A stretch of DNA of 64,000 bases from Sulfurimonas sp. (lineage in GTDB: Bacteria; Campylobacterota; Campylobacteria; Campylobacterales; Sulfurimonadaceae). A program made the position numbers and the translations under genes. Positions within the stretch are counted from its first letter, which is position 1. Each line of letters opens with the position of its first letter. The notes beneath the pieces were generated by a model. The model saw nothing but the letters and a program-made list of their open reading frames with translations, had not been told where the DNA came from and searched no databases. Where the stretch lies: contig JAOFSE010000005.1 of assembly GCA_028044295.1 (NCBI GenBank), forward strand, positions 62,001 to 126,000, given 5' to 3'. Positions 18,643-28,064 of the stretch are shown here, in pieces.

Positions 18643-21030
18643 TTGAAAATAATTTTATTTTTATTGTTTATAACGATTAATATATCAGCAGAAAGCCTGT
18701 CTCAAAAAGAGAAGAAATGGTTACTAGACAACAAAGAAGTTTCATTTACTGGTGATCCACTATGGTTACCATATGAATATTTTGATGATGAAGGAAAGTA
18801 TGGTGGCATAATTTCCGAGTATTTAAAGATGATAGAGTCAAAAATAGATTTGAAAATTAATACTATTACATCAAAATCATGGGAAGATGTACTGGACATG
18901 TCAAAAAGCAAAAAAGTTTCCATAATTTCTGGTGATATTGCTGATGTCACATTAAACAAGCTATATAAACCTATAAGACCATATATGATTAACCCAATTG
19001 TTATTTTAATGAATCAAAAAAATGACTATGTAGATAATTACAGCAATATTATCTCAAAGAAAACGGCAATTATAAAAGGCTATGGATATACTGCTGATAT
19101 TTTCAACAAATATCCAAACAAAAAGTTTATTGAAAAAGACAATATATATGATGCAATGAATGCCTTATCTAATGGAGATATCGAAGTCCTTTTAGTATCA
19201 GAACTACTTGCAAAATATTATATTAGACATATGGGTGTAGAGAACGTCCGAATAGTTGGGCATACAGATATAATTATGAAAATCACACTCTTCATCGATA
19301 AAGAGCTTCCTGAACTATTTTCGATAATTGAGAAGTCAGTTGCATCAATACCAGAAAATGTAAAATCAAAGCTAGTTAATGACTGGATGAGAGCACATCA
19401 ACATAATAATTCATTTTCACTATTTAATACTATAGCAATCATAATCTTAGCAATACTGTTATTGTTACTAGCTACTATCTTATACAAATATAATGCTCAA
19501 AAGAAAGTCACAGTTCATTTGAAAAAGGCTCAAAGACTTGGTCATATTGGTAGCTGGGAATTTTTTATGGATACAGGTGAGATAATTTGGTCAGATGAAA
19601 TATTTCGGATATTTGGAGAAGAACCACAAAGTTTTAAACCAACTTATGATGCTTTTTTGTCATATATTCCTGAAGAGTATCGTAGCGGATTAGAAAATGC
19701 TGTAGATATATCTATTGAAAAAAATGAAATATATGAATTTGATCACTATATAGTGAGGAAAGATGGTTCTAAACGATTTATAAAAGAGTCTGGATACGTC
19801 AAAACTGATGCCTTTAATACACCTATATCTATGATAGGTACAACTCTAGATATAACTTCAATTAAAGAAGCTGAGCTAATAAATATAAAAAATATTGAAA
19901 TGTCAGATTTACTTGAAAAGTTTGATACTAATGTTATCGCTTCAAACTCTAACTTAGAAGGAAAGATTGTTTATGCATCAAAAGCATTTAGTGATGTATG
20001 CGGTTATTCAAAAGAAGAGCTTATAGGGTCTTCTCATAATATAGTGAGACATGAAGATATGAGTAAAGAGTTATACGAAGATTTATGGGCTACTATTACA
20101 ACTGGAAACACATGGCAAGGCGAAATCAAAAATAAAAGAAAAGATGGTTCGTCATACTGGGTTAAATCAACGATATCTCCAACATATGATGACTTACACA
20201 ATATTATCGGTTACAACGCAATCAGAATTGATATTACAAAAGATAAAGCATTTGAAGAACTAAATAGATCGCTGGAAGAAAGAATCGAAAATGCTATAAG
20301 TGAGAATCAAGAAAAAGATCATATGTTGGCACAACAAAATAAACTTGCATCAATGGGAGAAATGATAGGTAATATTGCTCATCAATGGAGACAGCCATTA
20401 AACACACTTGGATTAGTTGTTCAAAGAATAGAGCTAGACTTTAAGAAGAATAAATTAACTCCTGATAGTATGAATAAATTAAGTGACAAGTCTATGGATC
20501 TTATAAATCAAATGTCTAATACGATAAATGACTTTAGAAACTTTTTTATGGTTGATAAAGATTTTGAATTATGTAGCGTATCGGACATATTTAAAAATGT
20601 TGACTTAATTTTTGGTTCAACACTTGATGAGAACAATATAAAACTAAATATTTCTTATAAAAAAGATGTAATTGTATTATGTATTAGAAATGAACTTTCA
20701 CAAGTTATACTAAATATAATATCAAATGCTATGGATCAAATAATTTCAAGTAATACTAATGCAAAAGAAATTAATGTGAAAGTATTTCAAAAAGAAAACA
20801 ACGCAATTATAGAGATAGAAGATAAAGCCGGTGGAATTCCTGACACTGTAATAGAAAAAGTATTTGAACCATATTTTACAACTAAAGAGGAAGGCAAAGG
20901 TACAGGTATTGGTCTATATATGTCAAAAGTAATAATTGACAAGCATATGAATGGAACTTTAAGTGTTAAAAACACAGACAGCGGTGCCCTATTCTCTATA
21001 GTATTACCAACTCAAGAAAATGTAATATAA
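18643..21030 (+). CDS. Binding-domain sensor kinase (SBP_bac_3-TM-PAS-PAS-kinase)
   Basis: 795 residues, starting with TTG and a good AAAGGAAA site. Signal peptide, then a periplasmic solute-binding-protein-3 type domain (about 20-245) with [12 protein letters not shown] and [14 protein letters not shown] typical of such sensors, one membrane segment (about 262-282), two PAS domains (about 290-395 and 410-525; the second has [17 protein letters not shown]), and a kinase core with H-box HQWRQPLN, N-box [10 protein letters not shown] and G-box GTGIGLYMS. It therefore carries its own ligand-binding domain, unlike the 15831 kinase with its separate lipoprotein. Last gene of the operon. Ligand unknown; amino acids are common for this fold. 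Confidence 0.9.
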   Translation: MKIILFLLFITINISAESLSQKEKKWLLDNKEVSFTGDPLWLPYEYFDDEGKYGGIISEYLKMIESKIDLKINTITSKSWEDVLDMSKSKKVSIISGDIADVTLNKLYKPIRPYMINPIVILMNQKNDYVDNYSNIISKKTAIIKGYGYTADIFNKYPNKKFIEKDNIYDAMNALSNGDIEVLLVSELLAKYYIRHMGVENVRIVGHTDIIMKITLFIDKELPELFSIIEKSVASIPENVKSKLVNDWMRAHQHNNSFSLFNTIAIIILAILLLLLATILYKYNAQKKVTVHLKKAQRLGHIGSWEFFMDTGEIIWSDEIFRIFGEEPQSFKPTYDAFLSYIPEEYRSGLENAVDISIEKNEIYEFDHYIVRKDGSKRFIKESGYVKTDAFNTPISMIGTTLDITSIKEAELINIKNIEMSDLLEKFDTNVIASNSNLEGKIVYASKAFSDVCGYSKEELIGSSHNIVRHEDMSKELYEDLWATITTGNTWQGEIKNKRKDGSSYWVKSTISPTYDDLHNIIGYNAIRIDITKDKAFEELNRSLEERIENAISENQEKDHMLAQQNKLASMGEMIGNIAHQWRQPLNTLGLVVQRIELDFKKNKLTPDSMNKLSDKSMDLINQMSNTINDFRNFFMVDKDFELCSVSDIFKNVDLIFGSTLDENNIKLNISYKKDVIVLCIRNELSQVILNIISNAMDQIISSNTNAKEINVKVFQKENNAIIEIEDKAGGIPDTVIEKVFEPYFTTKEEGKGTGIGLYMSKVIIDKHMNGTLSVKNTDSGALFSIVLPTQENVI

Positions 21031-21055
21031 AGTCTGTTATAGGTTAAACAGATGT

Positions 21056-21061
21056 TATAAT
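21056..21061 (+). promoter_or_regulatory. -10 box for tgt
   Basis: TATAAT in the 45-base gap after the signalling operon, with predicted transcription start near 21068. The leader would be about 8 bases to the ATG at 21076, or about 23 bases to the in-frame ATG at 21091. Confidence 0.4.
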
Positions 21062-21075
21062 GTCAAAAAATATTT

Positions 21076-22212
21076 ATGGATATAAAAGATATGGAATTTA
21101 CTTTAGAAAAAACTTCAGGCAATGCACGTGCCTGTACAATTAAAACAGCTCATTCTACTGTCACTACACCTGTTTTTATGCCAGTTGGAACGATAGGGAG
21201 TGTTAAAGCTTTAGATATGGAAGATGTTGTTGACTTACTAGGGGCTGAAATAATTTTAGCAAACACTTACCATATGTACTTACGTCCTGGTGATAAAACA
21301 GTTGCTAAAATGGGAAAACTTCATAAGTTTACAACTTATCCTAAAAGTTTTTTAACTGACAGTGGTGGTTTTCAAGCATTTTCTCTTAGTGATATTTCAA
21401 AACCAAAAGCTGATGGTATAGAGTTCCGTTCTCACATAGATGGTTCTAAACATTTCTTCACTCCAAAAAAAGTTATAGATATTCAAAACAATCTTGGTTC
21501 AGATATTATGATGATACTAGATGATTTAGTTGCACTTCCAGCAACTCAAGAGAGAATAAAACTAAGCATAGAAAGAACTACTACATGGGCAAAAGAAACA
21601 ATTGAGTATCATAAAGCCAACCAAGCTAAAGGTATTGGTGTAGATCAAAATATTTTTGCAATTATTCAAGGTGGGACAGACAAAGCTTTTCGTACTCAAA
21701 GTGCCACTGAACTTTGTGCTTTAACAGACTATGATGGTTTTGCTATAGGTGGACTCTCAGTAGGTGAAGCAAACCAAGATATGTACGATACAGTCGAGCA
21801 TACAGTTCAGTATATGCCGCGTGATAAACCCCGTTATTTAATGGGTGTTGGTACTCCTGAAGATTTAGTTGAAAATGTTGAACGTGGAATAGATATGTTT
21901 GACTGTGTTATGCCAACTCGTAATGCTAGAAATGGAACTCTCTTCACATCATTTGGTCGTATTAACATCAAAGGTGCGAAGTTTAAAGAGGATGAGGCAC
22001 CCATAGATAGTGAGTGTGAATGTCTTACATGTAAGAGATATACTCGTTCATATTTAAACCACTTATTTCGCGCACGTGAGATAACATACTTTAGACTAGC
22101 AACTATTCATAATTTACACTATTATTTAAATCTTATGAGAGAGATGCGTAAGGCAATTTTAGAAGATAGGTTTGAGTTGTTTAAAAAAGAGTTTTATTCA
22201 AAAAGAAGTTAG
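21076..22212 (+). CDS. tgt: Queuine tRNA-ribosyltransferase
   Basis: Exchanges guanine 34 of GUN-anticodon tRNAs for preQ1, the committed step of queuosine formation. 378 residues, usual bacterial length. Motifs: [13 protein letters not shown] (catalytic Asp), [30 protein letters not shown] (nucleophile Asp), and the zinc site formed by [11 protein letters not shown] plus the later His in IHNLHYY. The ATG at 21091 ([10 protein letters not shown]) gives a more family-like N terminus and a longer leader, so it may be the true start. It ends in a strong hairpin shared with the convergent receiver gene. Confidence 0.95.
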   Translation: MDIKDMEFTLEKTSGNARACTIKTAHSTVTTPVFMPVGTIGSVKALDMEDVVDLLGAEIILANTYHMYLRPGDKTVAKMGKLHKFTTYPKSFLTDSGGFQAFSLSDISKPKADGIEFRSHIDGSKHFFTPKKVIDIQNNLGSDIMMILDDLVALPATQERIKLSIERTTTWAKETIEYHKANQAKGIGVDQNIFAIIQGGTDKAFRTQSATELCALTDYDGFAIGGLSVGEANQDMYDTVEHTVQYMPRDKPRYLMGVGTPEDLVENVERGIDMFDCVMPTRNARNGTLFTSFGRINIKGAKFKEDEAPIDSECECLTCKRYTRSYLNHLFRAREITYFRLATIHNLHYYLNLMREMRKAILEDRFELFKKEFYSKRS

Positions 22213-22232
22213 TTTTAACTTACTTCTTTTTT
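22200..22232. terminator. Bidirectional terminator between tgt and the CheY-like gene
   Basis: The arm AAAAGAAGT (22201-22209) pairs with ACTTCTTTT (22222-22230), with an inner AGTT/AACT helix. The structure is flanked by A-rich and T-rich runs, so it can act on both strands. It lies between the two converging stop codons. Confidence 0.7.
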
Positions 22233-22609
22233 GCGTGAAACTTTATAACTTCTGGTTCTATAAAGTGTTGGAAATATTCAACATCAATTGGTTTTTTAAT
22301 AAAACGATGAACTCCAATATCTTTCATCTTTTGATAAGAAGAACGATTTTCATCACCACTTATCGCAAAAAATAAGTTTTTTAAATCCGGTCTGATTTTA
22401 AAAACTTCTGCTGCAAATTCGTAACCATTCATTACAGGCATATTTATATCAGTAAAAACTATATCAGCACCGTTATATGATATGAATTCTAAAGCTGAAG
22501 GACCTGTTTCAAAGAAAAACATTTCATCTTCATTGACACCAATATCTTCAAGATATGATTCCAATATCATTCTAATAGTAACTGAATCATCCAATATAAC
22601 AATTTTCAT
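22220..22609 (-). CDS. CheY-like single-domain response regulator
   Basis: 129 residues, receiver domain only: DD pocket (VILDDSVTIR), phospho-acceptor Asp in IVFTDINMPVMNG, a Ser in FFAISGDENR and the Lys in FIKKPID. With no output domain it must act by protein contact, on a flagellar switch, a chemoreceptor kinase or another relay member. It is not canonical CheY by neighbourhood. It stands alone between tgt and the dihydroorotase-like gene; 42 bases separate it from the latter, which may be co-transcribed. Confidence 0.88.
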   Translation of the reverse strand: MKIVILDDSVTIRMILESYLEDIGVNEDEMFFFETGPSALEFISYNGADIVFTDINMPVMNGYEFAAEVFKIRPDLKNLFFAISGDENRSSYQKMKDIGVHRFIKKPIDVEYFQHFIEPEVIKFHAKKK

Positions 22610-22651
22610 TTAATAATTGTACTTTATCTATTCTTCAACACTAATTAACAT

Positions 22652-23845
22652 TTAAAAAAAGTATTTAATTGAACCTGTTAATAAGTCTCCGTTATATAAA
22701 GACTGTTTATTATTTAATATACAACTCTCTTTTACATCAAATAGAAGTGCATTAGCATTATCTCCTACCGATATAGTTCCTCTTTTTTTCTTTATAGAGT
22801 TTGCACTATTTTGTGTAGTTAGTTTTATAAGTTCACTCATACTTAGAAGTCCAGTTTTTACAAGTTTAGTATAGTAAAGAGGTAAAGCTTCTTCGAGTGC
22901 TTCACATCCATAGGCAGCATCATAAAATGCAACTTCTTTATTTAGAGGAGAGGATGGCTGATGAAGAGTAGTTAGTATATCTATTTCACCATTTTTAAGA
23001 GCATCTTGTAAAAGTTTTAGGTCAGATGATGAAGCTAAAGGTGGATCTAGTTTGGCTGTAGTATTGAAGTTTTCACAAGCCTCATCTGAATTTAGAAGAT
23101 GATGTATGGATACTTCACATGTAACATCAACCCCATCTTTTTTTGCTTGAGTTATAAGTGAAATTGAACGTGGAGAGGCTATTGCCTTGAAAAGTATTTT
23201 AATTTTAAAATGTCTTGCAATCTCTATCATGCGAGATACATGTAAAACTTCACTAAGGTCTGGAACACCTGCAATACCAAGTTTTGAGCTAACGTCTCCA
23301 TCTAACATAACACCACTACTAATAAGTGAGTTGTCTTCAGCCTTACAAAATAGAGTTACATCATACATTTGACAATACTCAGCTATCTTAATTGCAACAT
23401 CATTTTTAGCGATTGTACTCATATATGGAGCAACAGCTCCTCTTTTTAAAAGAATTGCTATGTTACTAAGAGTAGAGTCTTCTTTTAAAGTGTTTATCAT
23501 TAACTCAACATATGAACCCTTTAGCTCATGCAGTCCATTTTGAGCAAATTCTAAAACTGTTTCACTATCTATAGCTGGTTTAGAATCTGCATTTAATACA
23601 ACTTCTCCAATACCACCTTTTAAGGCAGATTCTGAAATTGATTTAATGTTTTTTGAGTTTAGTGATGAGTCATGCAACCTAATATTTAAATCTACAAGTT
23701 GTGGCATAAAATAAGCACCATTAGCATCAATAACATCTTTACATGTAAGATTAGTTCCTATCTCTGTAATAACTCCATCTTCTATACGAACATCAGCTTC
23801 TCTCTCACCATTTACATCACAAATAATTGAGTTTTGTATAACCAT
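22652..23845 (-). CDS. Dihydroorotase-like protein lacking catalytic residues
   Basis: 397-residue amidohydrolase-fold protein of the type I dihydroorotase (PyrC) family. The fold-level motifs align, but the metal ligands do not. The usual HxH after the first strand (VDLHVHLRD) reads VDLNIRLHD (Asn54, Arg56). The HAED motif reads CKAED, the histidine of the HVS region is replaced in ILFKAIAS, and the catalytic Asp motif TDHAPH reads TTLHQPSS. Only VSIHHLL resembles the normal site. It is therefore probably a non-catalytic PyrC-type subunit, as known in some bacteria where such a protein holds aspartate transcarbamoylase (PyrB) together. AAGGTGG ribosome site; no pyrB in the window. Confidence 0.85.
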   Translation of the reverse strand: MVIQNSIICDVNGEREADVRIEDGVITEIGTNLTCKDVIDANGAYFMPQLVDLNIRLHDSSLNSKNIKSISESALKGGIGEVVLNADSKPAIDSETVLEFAQNGLHELKGSYVELMINTLKEDSTLSNIAILLKRGAVAPYMSTIAKNDVAIKIAEYCQMYDVTLFCKAEDNSLISSGVMLDGDVSSKLGIAGVPDLSEVLHVSRMIEIARHFKIKILFKAIASPRSISLITQAKKDGVDVTCEVSIHHLLNSDEACENFNTTAKLDPPLASSSDLKLLQDALKNGEIDILTTLHQPSSPLNKEVAFYDAAYGCEALEEALPLYYTKLVKTGLLSMSELIKLTTQNSANSIKKKRGTISVGDNANALLFDVKESCILNNKQSLYNGDLLTGSIKYFF

Positions 23846-23899
23846 TAATTCAGACCACCTTAGATATAATTCAGAAATTATATTCTATTAAGGCTTAGA

Positions 23900-24262
23900 T
23901 TGCGTTTTTTTATTTTATTTTTATTAATGATCAATTTTTTATATGCAGAAACTTCTTATGAAGCTGGTAAAAAACTTTACTTAGCAAAAGCATGCTATAG
24001 CTGCCATGGTAATAAGTTAGAGGGTATGCACCAGTATCCACACCTTGCAAATCGTGCAAAAGGATACATGACATATAGACTGAAAAAATTTCGTTCTCGT
24101 GAAGCGGATACTCAACAGCAAGAGATGATGATCACCTTTTCTGTTGGACTTAGCGATGAAGATATTGATAATCTGACAACCTACATGTATGAATATGTAG
24201 AAGAGGAAAATACGGAGAGTTATGATGATAGTTACCAAGTATCTGGAGATGGTGGTTCATGA
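23900..24262 (+). CDS. Small periplasmic c-type cytochrome
   Basis: 120 residues, TTG start with AAGG six bases upstream. A cleavable signal peptide (MRFFILFLLMINFLYA) precedes a single haem site CYSCHG. A plausible distal Met lies in QQEMMITFSVGLSDEDI, which matches class I cytochrome c helices followed by IDNLTTYMYEY. The C terminus is acidic and low in complexity. It would be matured by CcsBA (140-3268). The redox partner is unknown. It overlaps lpxB by four bases (ATGA), an unexpected pairing of respiration and lipid A genes. Confidence 0.88.
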   Translation: MRFFILFLLMINFLYAETSYEAGKKLYLAKACYSCHGNKLEGMHQYPHLANRAKGYMTYRLKKFRSREADTQQQEMMITFSVGLSDEDIDNLTTYMYEYVEEENTESYDDSYQVSGDGGS

Positions 24263-25308
24263 AAATATTAGTTAGTGCTCTAGAACACTCCGCAAATATG
24301 CATCTTAAATCTTTAAAAAAAGAGTTAAGTGACTCAACCGAATTTGTTGGTATCTTTGACAGTGAGTTAGGTGATAGTATTATAGACTTAAGAAGTCTTG
24401 CTATTATGGGTTTTGTTGATGCTATCAAAAAACTAAGATTCTTCTTCAAACTAAATTCACAGATGGCGGATATGGCTAAGGATGTTGATAAAGTTCTACT
24501 TATAGATTCTTCAGGATTTAATCTTCCTCTAGCTAAAAAAATAAAAAAGAGATACCCAGCGAAAGAGATAGTTTACTACATTCTTCCTCAGGCATGGGCT
24601 TGGAAGCAAAAACGTATTCCAGTTTTGGAGAGAACTATTGACCATTTAGCTTCAATTCTTCCCTTCGAGAAAGACTACTATTCTAGCAAGGCACCTATAA
24701 CTTATGTTGGTCATCCATTACTTGATATTATTAAAGATTATAAAGAAGATTTAAATCTACATGTAAAAAAGATTGCCTTTATGCCAGGGAGCAGAAAAGG
24801 TGAGATAAAAAAGCTAATGCCTATCTTTATTGAAGTACAAAAAAGGTTAGGAATTTCATCTACTATAATCATTCCAAAACACTTCTCTCAAGAAGATATA
24901 AAAGAACTTTATGGTAACCTTACAGGTTTTAAAATAGTTCATGATGCACACAAAACCCTACATGAATCTGACTTTGCATTTATATGCAGTGGAACAGCTA
25001 CACTAGAGGCTTCTTTGATAGGAGTTCCTTTTGTTCTAAGTTATATAGCAAAACCACTTGATTACTTCATAGCGAGTAGACTTGTAAAGTTAAGTCATAT
25101 TGGTCTAAGCAATATCATGTTTAGTAAATTTAATGATAGAGAATTGCACCCTGAATTTATTCAAGAAGGTGTAACTGTAGAGAACCTTATAAAAGCTTAT
25201 ACAGATTATGGCAGAGATAAATTTTTAAATGATTCTAAATCATTAAGAGCTTATTTGAAACATGGAAGTTCAAAAACAGTAGCAAAAATATTAGAGGATA
25301 CAAATTAA
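24259..25308 (+). CDS. lpxB: Lipid-A-disaccharide synthase
   Basis: Glycosyltransferase family 19 enzyme at the inner membrane that joins UDP-diacyl-sugar and lipid X to form the lipid A disaccharide. 349 residues, slightly shorter than the E. coli enzyme, as usual in Campylobacterota. Motifs: DSSGFNLPLAKKIK, YYILPQAWAWKQKR, YVGHPLLD, FMPGSRKGEIKKLMP and the donor site SGTATLEASLIGVPFVLSY. It overlaps the cytochrome gene and is two bases before gnnB, starting a lipid A cluster that runs to 28062. Confidence 0.94.
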   Translation: MKILVSALEHSANMHLKSLKKELSDSTEFVGIFDSELGDSIIDLRSLAIMGFVDAIKKLRFFFKLNSQMADMAKDVDKVLLIDSSGFNLPLAKKIKKRYPAKEIVYYILPQAWAWKQKRIPVLERTIDHLASILPFEKDYYSSKAPITYVGHPLLDIIKDYKEDLNLHVKKIAFMPGSRKGEIKKLMPIFIEVQKRLGISSTIIIPKHFSQEDIKELYGNLTGFKIVHDAHKTLHESDFAFICSGTATLEASLIGVPFVLSYIAKPLDYFIASRLVKLSHIGLSNIMFSKFNDRELHPEFIQEGVTVENLIKAYTDYGRDKFLNDSKSLRAYLKHGSSKTVAKILEDTN

Positions 25309-25310
25309 TA

Positions 25311-26402
25311 ATGAAAATAAATTTTATAGACTTAAAAGCACAATATAGAGAATACCAAGCAGAGATAGATAAAGAAGTTTTAGAAGTATTTTCTTCAGCA
25401 CAATTTATTGGTGGAGAAAAATTAAGCTCATTAGAAACTAATTTAGCAACATACACAGGTGCAAAGCATGCTATTGGTTGTAGTAGTGGTACTGATGCAC
25501 TTTTATTATCTTTAATGGCTTTAGATATTGGTCCTGGTGATGAAGTGATTACAACTCCTTTTACTTTTATTGCTACTGCTGAAGTGATTGCATTTTTAGG
25601 TGCTAAGTCTGTATTTGTTGATATTGATGAAAGTAGCTATAACATCGACCCAACTAAAATAAAAGAACATATTACAGATAACACTAAAGCTATTATGCCT
25701 GTATCACTTTATGGTCAATGTGCAGATATGGATGCTATAAATGAAGTAGCAAAAGAGTTTGATATCCCAGTTATAGAGGATGCTTGTCAAAGTTTTGGAG
25801 CGACGTATAAGGATAGAAAGTCTTGTAACCTATCAACGATAGGATGTACAAGTTTCTTCCCTTCAAAACCCCTTGGAGCCTATGGTGACGGTGGAGCTAT
25901 ATTTACTAACGACGATGAGTTAGCAGCAAAACTAAGAATGTTACTAAACCATGGACAAAATGAAAGATACAAACATAAAGTTATAGGTATCAATGGTCGC
26001 CTTGATGCAGTTCAAGCAGCAGTACTTGGTGTTAAACTAAAACATTTTGACAAAGAAGTAAGACTTCGTGATGAAATTGGTTCAAGATATAGTGACCTTC
26101 TTGAAGATGCAAATGTAATCACACCAAAAATTGCAGATGAAAACAAAAGTGTATTTGCTCAATACTCTATCAGAGTAGAAGATAGAGAGACTTTAGTGGC
26201 AAAACTAACTGCACAAGAAATTCCAACAGCTGTACACTACCCTGTTCCACTTCATATGCAAGAAGCATTTGAGAACCTTGGTTATGCAGAGGGAGATTTC
26301 CCAATCAGTGAAAAAGTATCTAAACAAATAATGTCTCTTCCAATGAGCCCTTATCTTACAGAAAAAGAGCAAGACTTCATTGTTGATGCTATAAAGGCAT
26401 AA
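25311..26402 (+). CDS. gnnB: PLP-dependent sugar aminotransferase (GnnB-like)
   Basis: DegT/DnrJ/EryC1/StrS-family aminotransferase, 363 residues. The PLP lysine is in [14 protein letters not shown], with [12 protein letters not shown] and EDACQSFGA as typical family motifs. On sequence alone it could also be a WbpE/PseC-type enzyme. The position between lpxB and lpxA-like genes, next to a matching oxidoreductase, is the arrangement known for gnnA/gnnB of Acidithiobacillus ferrooxidans. There GnnB transaminates the 3-keto sugar made by GnnA to give UDP-2-acetamido-3-amino-2,3-dideoxyglucose. Cytoplasmic. Confidence 0.8.
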   Translation: MKINFIDLKAQYREYQAEIDKEVLEVFSSAQFIGGEKLSSLETNLATYTGAKHAIGCSSGTDALLLSLMALDIGPGDEVITTPFTFIATAEVIAFLGAKSVFVDIDESSYNIDPTKIKEHITDNTKAIMPVSLYGQCADMDAINEVAKEFDIPVIEDACQSFGATYKDRKSCNLSTIGCTSFFPSKPLGAYGDGGAIFTNDDELAAKLRMLLNHGQNERYKHKVIGINGRLDAVQAAVLGVKLKHFDKEVRLRDEIGSRYSDLLEDANVITPKIADENKSVFAQYSIRVEDRETLVAKLTAQEIPTAVHYPVPLHMQEAFENLGYAEGDFPISEKVSKQIMSLPMSPYLTEKEQDFIVDAIKA

Positions 26403-26404
26403 TA

Positions 26405-27313
26405 ATGAAAAATATTGCAATTGTTGGTCTAGGAGCGATGGGTAGAAACCATTATAATACTCTTAAAAATATAGAGTCTGCAAATATAGTAGGACTCTGC
26501 GATGTTGTAAAAAATGGGGACTATGAAGAGCCATTTTTCACTGACCTTGATACTATGTTAGATGAGACTAAACCTGATGCTATTATCATTGTAACTCCAA
26601 CTTTTTTGCATAAAGATGTAGCTATAAACTGCGCAAACAGAAAAATAGATATGTTTATAGAAAAACCAGCTGCATCAAGTGTTGCTGATGCTAAAGAGAT
26701 GTTAAAAGCTGTAAAAGAAAATGGACTAAAAAGTTGCGTTGGACATATTGAGAGATTTAACCCTGTTGTAAAATCACTAATGAACGAGATAAAAGATCAT
26801 GAAGTACTATCTATTTCTATTACGCGTAGTGGAGCTTTTCCAGAGCGTATAGCAGATGTTGGCATACTAACTGACCTTTCAGTTCATGATAGCGACTTAA
26901 TTAGATTTATCACTCAAAAAGATATTGTAAAAAGTGCAGTTTTTAAATCTCAAAAAATTCATAAAACTCATGAAGATAATGCTATCTTAGCATTTGAACT
27001 TGAAGGTGAAATAGTAGGAGATATTACTACTAACTGGTTAACACCATATAGAAAAAGAAGTATAGCAGTTGCATGTAGAGTCGATGCCCAAAGTGCTATA
27101 AAATACTTTGAAGCAGACTTACTTTCTCAAAGTTTAAAAGAACGTATTAACATTGACGCAAACTCTCACATCACAAAAAACTGCTTCGTACAAAGAAGTA
27201 ATGCACTTAATGATGAGTTATTAGCATTTGTAAACTATTTAGAAACAGGCAAAAGAGGTTCATTAGCTTCTATAGAAGATAGTATTATTACACTAGAAAT
27301 TGCGAGTAAATAA
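26405..27313 (+). CDS. gnnA: Gfo/Idh/MocA oxidoreductase (GnnA-like)
   Basis: 302-residue NAD-dependent dehydrogenase. Rossmann motif GLGAMGRNH at the N terminus, the family's EKPAA motif (Lys in the active site), and [10 protein letters not shown] with the following [11 protein letters not shown]. The predicted reaction is oxidation of UDP-GlcNAc at C3, supplying the keto sugar to the neighbouring aminotransferase. WlbA/WbpB-type uronate dehydrogenases are the main alternative, but no wbpA-like gene is present and the flanking genes are lipid A genes. Two bases after gnnB; the stop overlaps the next start by one base. Confidence 0.8.
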   Translation: MKNIAIVGLGAMGRNHYNTLKNIESANIVGLCDVVKNGDYEEPFFTDLDTMLDETKPDAIIIVTPTFLHKDVAINCANRKIDMFIEKPAASSVADAKEMLKAVKENGLKSCVGHIERFNPVVKSLMNEIKDHEVLSISITRSGAFPERIADVGILTDLSVHDSDLIRFITQKDIVKSAVFKSQKIHKTHEDNAILAFELEGEIVGDITTNWLTPYRKRSIAVACRVDAQSAIKYFEADLLSQSLKERINIDANSHITKNCFVQRSNALNDELLAFVNYLETGKRGSLASIEDSIITLEIASK

Positions 27314-28062
27314 TGTCAAATGAAATTTCTAATATTCATCCATCGACTATAATTGAAGATGGCGCTAAGGTAGCAGATGATGTTATCATTGGTCCATTTT
27401 GTTCAGTTGGTAAAGATGTAGAGATAAAATCAGGATGTAGATTAGAATCTAATGTCATCTTAAAAGGCAGTCTGGTTATAGAAGAGGATGTAAAGATATT
27501 TAGCTTTACAACTATTGGAAATGAAGATTCAGATATACGTATTGGTACTAAAACTCATGTTAGAGAGTTCTCTCAAATTGGTGCTCAAGATAGTGATCAA
27601 ACAGACAATAATAAAATATCTATAGGTTCAAACAACTTTATAATGGGCTATGTACAGCTTCATATTGGAGTAGAGCTTGGTGACTTTTGTATACTTACAA
27701 ATGCAGTAAAACTCTATGAAAATGTAAAATGTGAAGAACGTGTGATTGTTGGTGGACTTAGTTCTATTGAGGCTAACAATACAATAGGTACAGGTGTTAT
27801 GATTGGTGGAGCTTCAGTTATTAATACAGACATCCCTCCATTTACACTTGTAGAAGGCAATAAGGCTAATGTTAAAGGTCTTAATGTAATAGGTCTTAGA
27901 AGAAAACTAGAAAACAAAGATGACCTAGAAGAAATCAAGGCTATCTATAAAAAAGTTTTAGTTGATAATATTGATAAAGAGCTATCTCTAGAGATATCTC
28001 AAACTCATGAGAATGAATATGTAAAAAGATTCACCTCATTTATCGCACAAAGTAATTTATAA
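27313..28062 (+). CDS. LpxA-like acyltransferase with altered active site
   Basis: 249-residue left-handed beta-helix protein. Hexapeptide repeats fill about residues 1-185 (IHPSTIIEDGAKV, IIGPFCSVGKDVEI), followed by the LpxA hinge DIPPFTLVEGNKANVKGLNVIGLRRK and a helical C terminus, so the family is clear. However, the positions of E. coli LpxA His99, His122, His125, His144 and His160 appear as non-His here. The YVHVAHDC region reads YVQLHIGVEL, with one His shifted by a position, and VHQF reads IEAN. It may be a specialised 3-N-acyltransferase for the GnnA/GnnB product, or a non-catalytic partner of a second LpxA elsewhere. Confidence 0.75.
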   Translation: MSNEISNIHPSTIIEDGAKVADDVIIGPFCSVGKDVEIKSGCRLESNVILKGSLVIEEDVKIFSFTTIGNEDSDIRIGTKTHVREFSQIGAQDSDQTDNNKISIGSNNFIMGYVQLHIGVELGDFCILTNAVKLYENVKCEERVIVGGLSSIEANNTIGTGVMIGGASVINTDIPPFTLVEGNKANVKGLNVIGLRRKLENKDDLEEIKAIYKKVLVDNIDKELSLEISQTHENEYVKRFTSFIAQSNL

Positions 28063-28064
28063 AG

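Noticed and set aside
23864..23883. 8-bp AT-only inverted repeat between the dihydroorotase-like and cytochrome genes
   Set aside because: It is explained by two divergent TATAAT-type -10 boxes.
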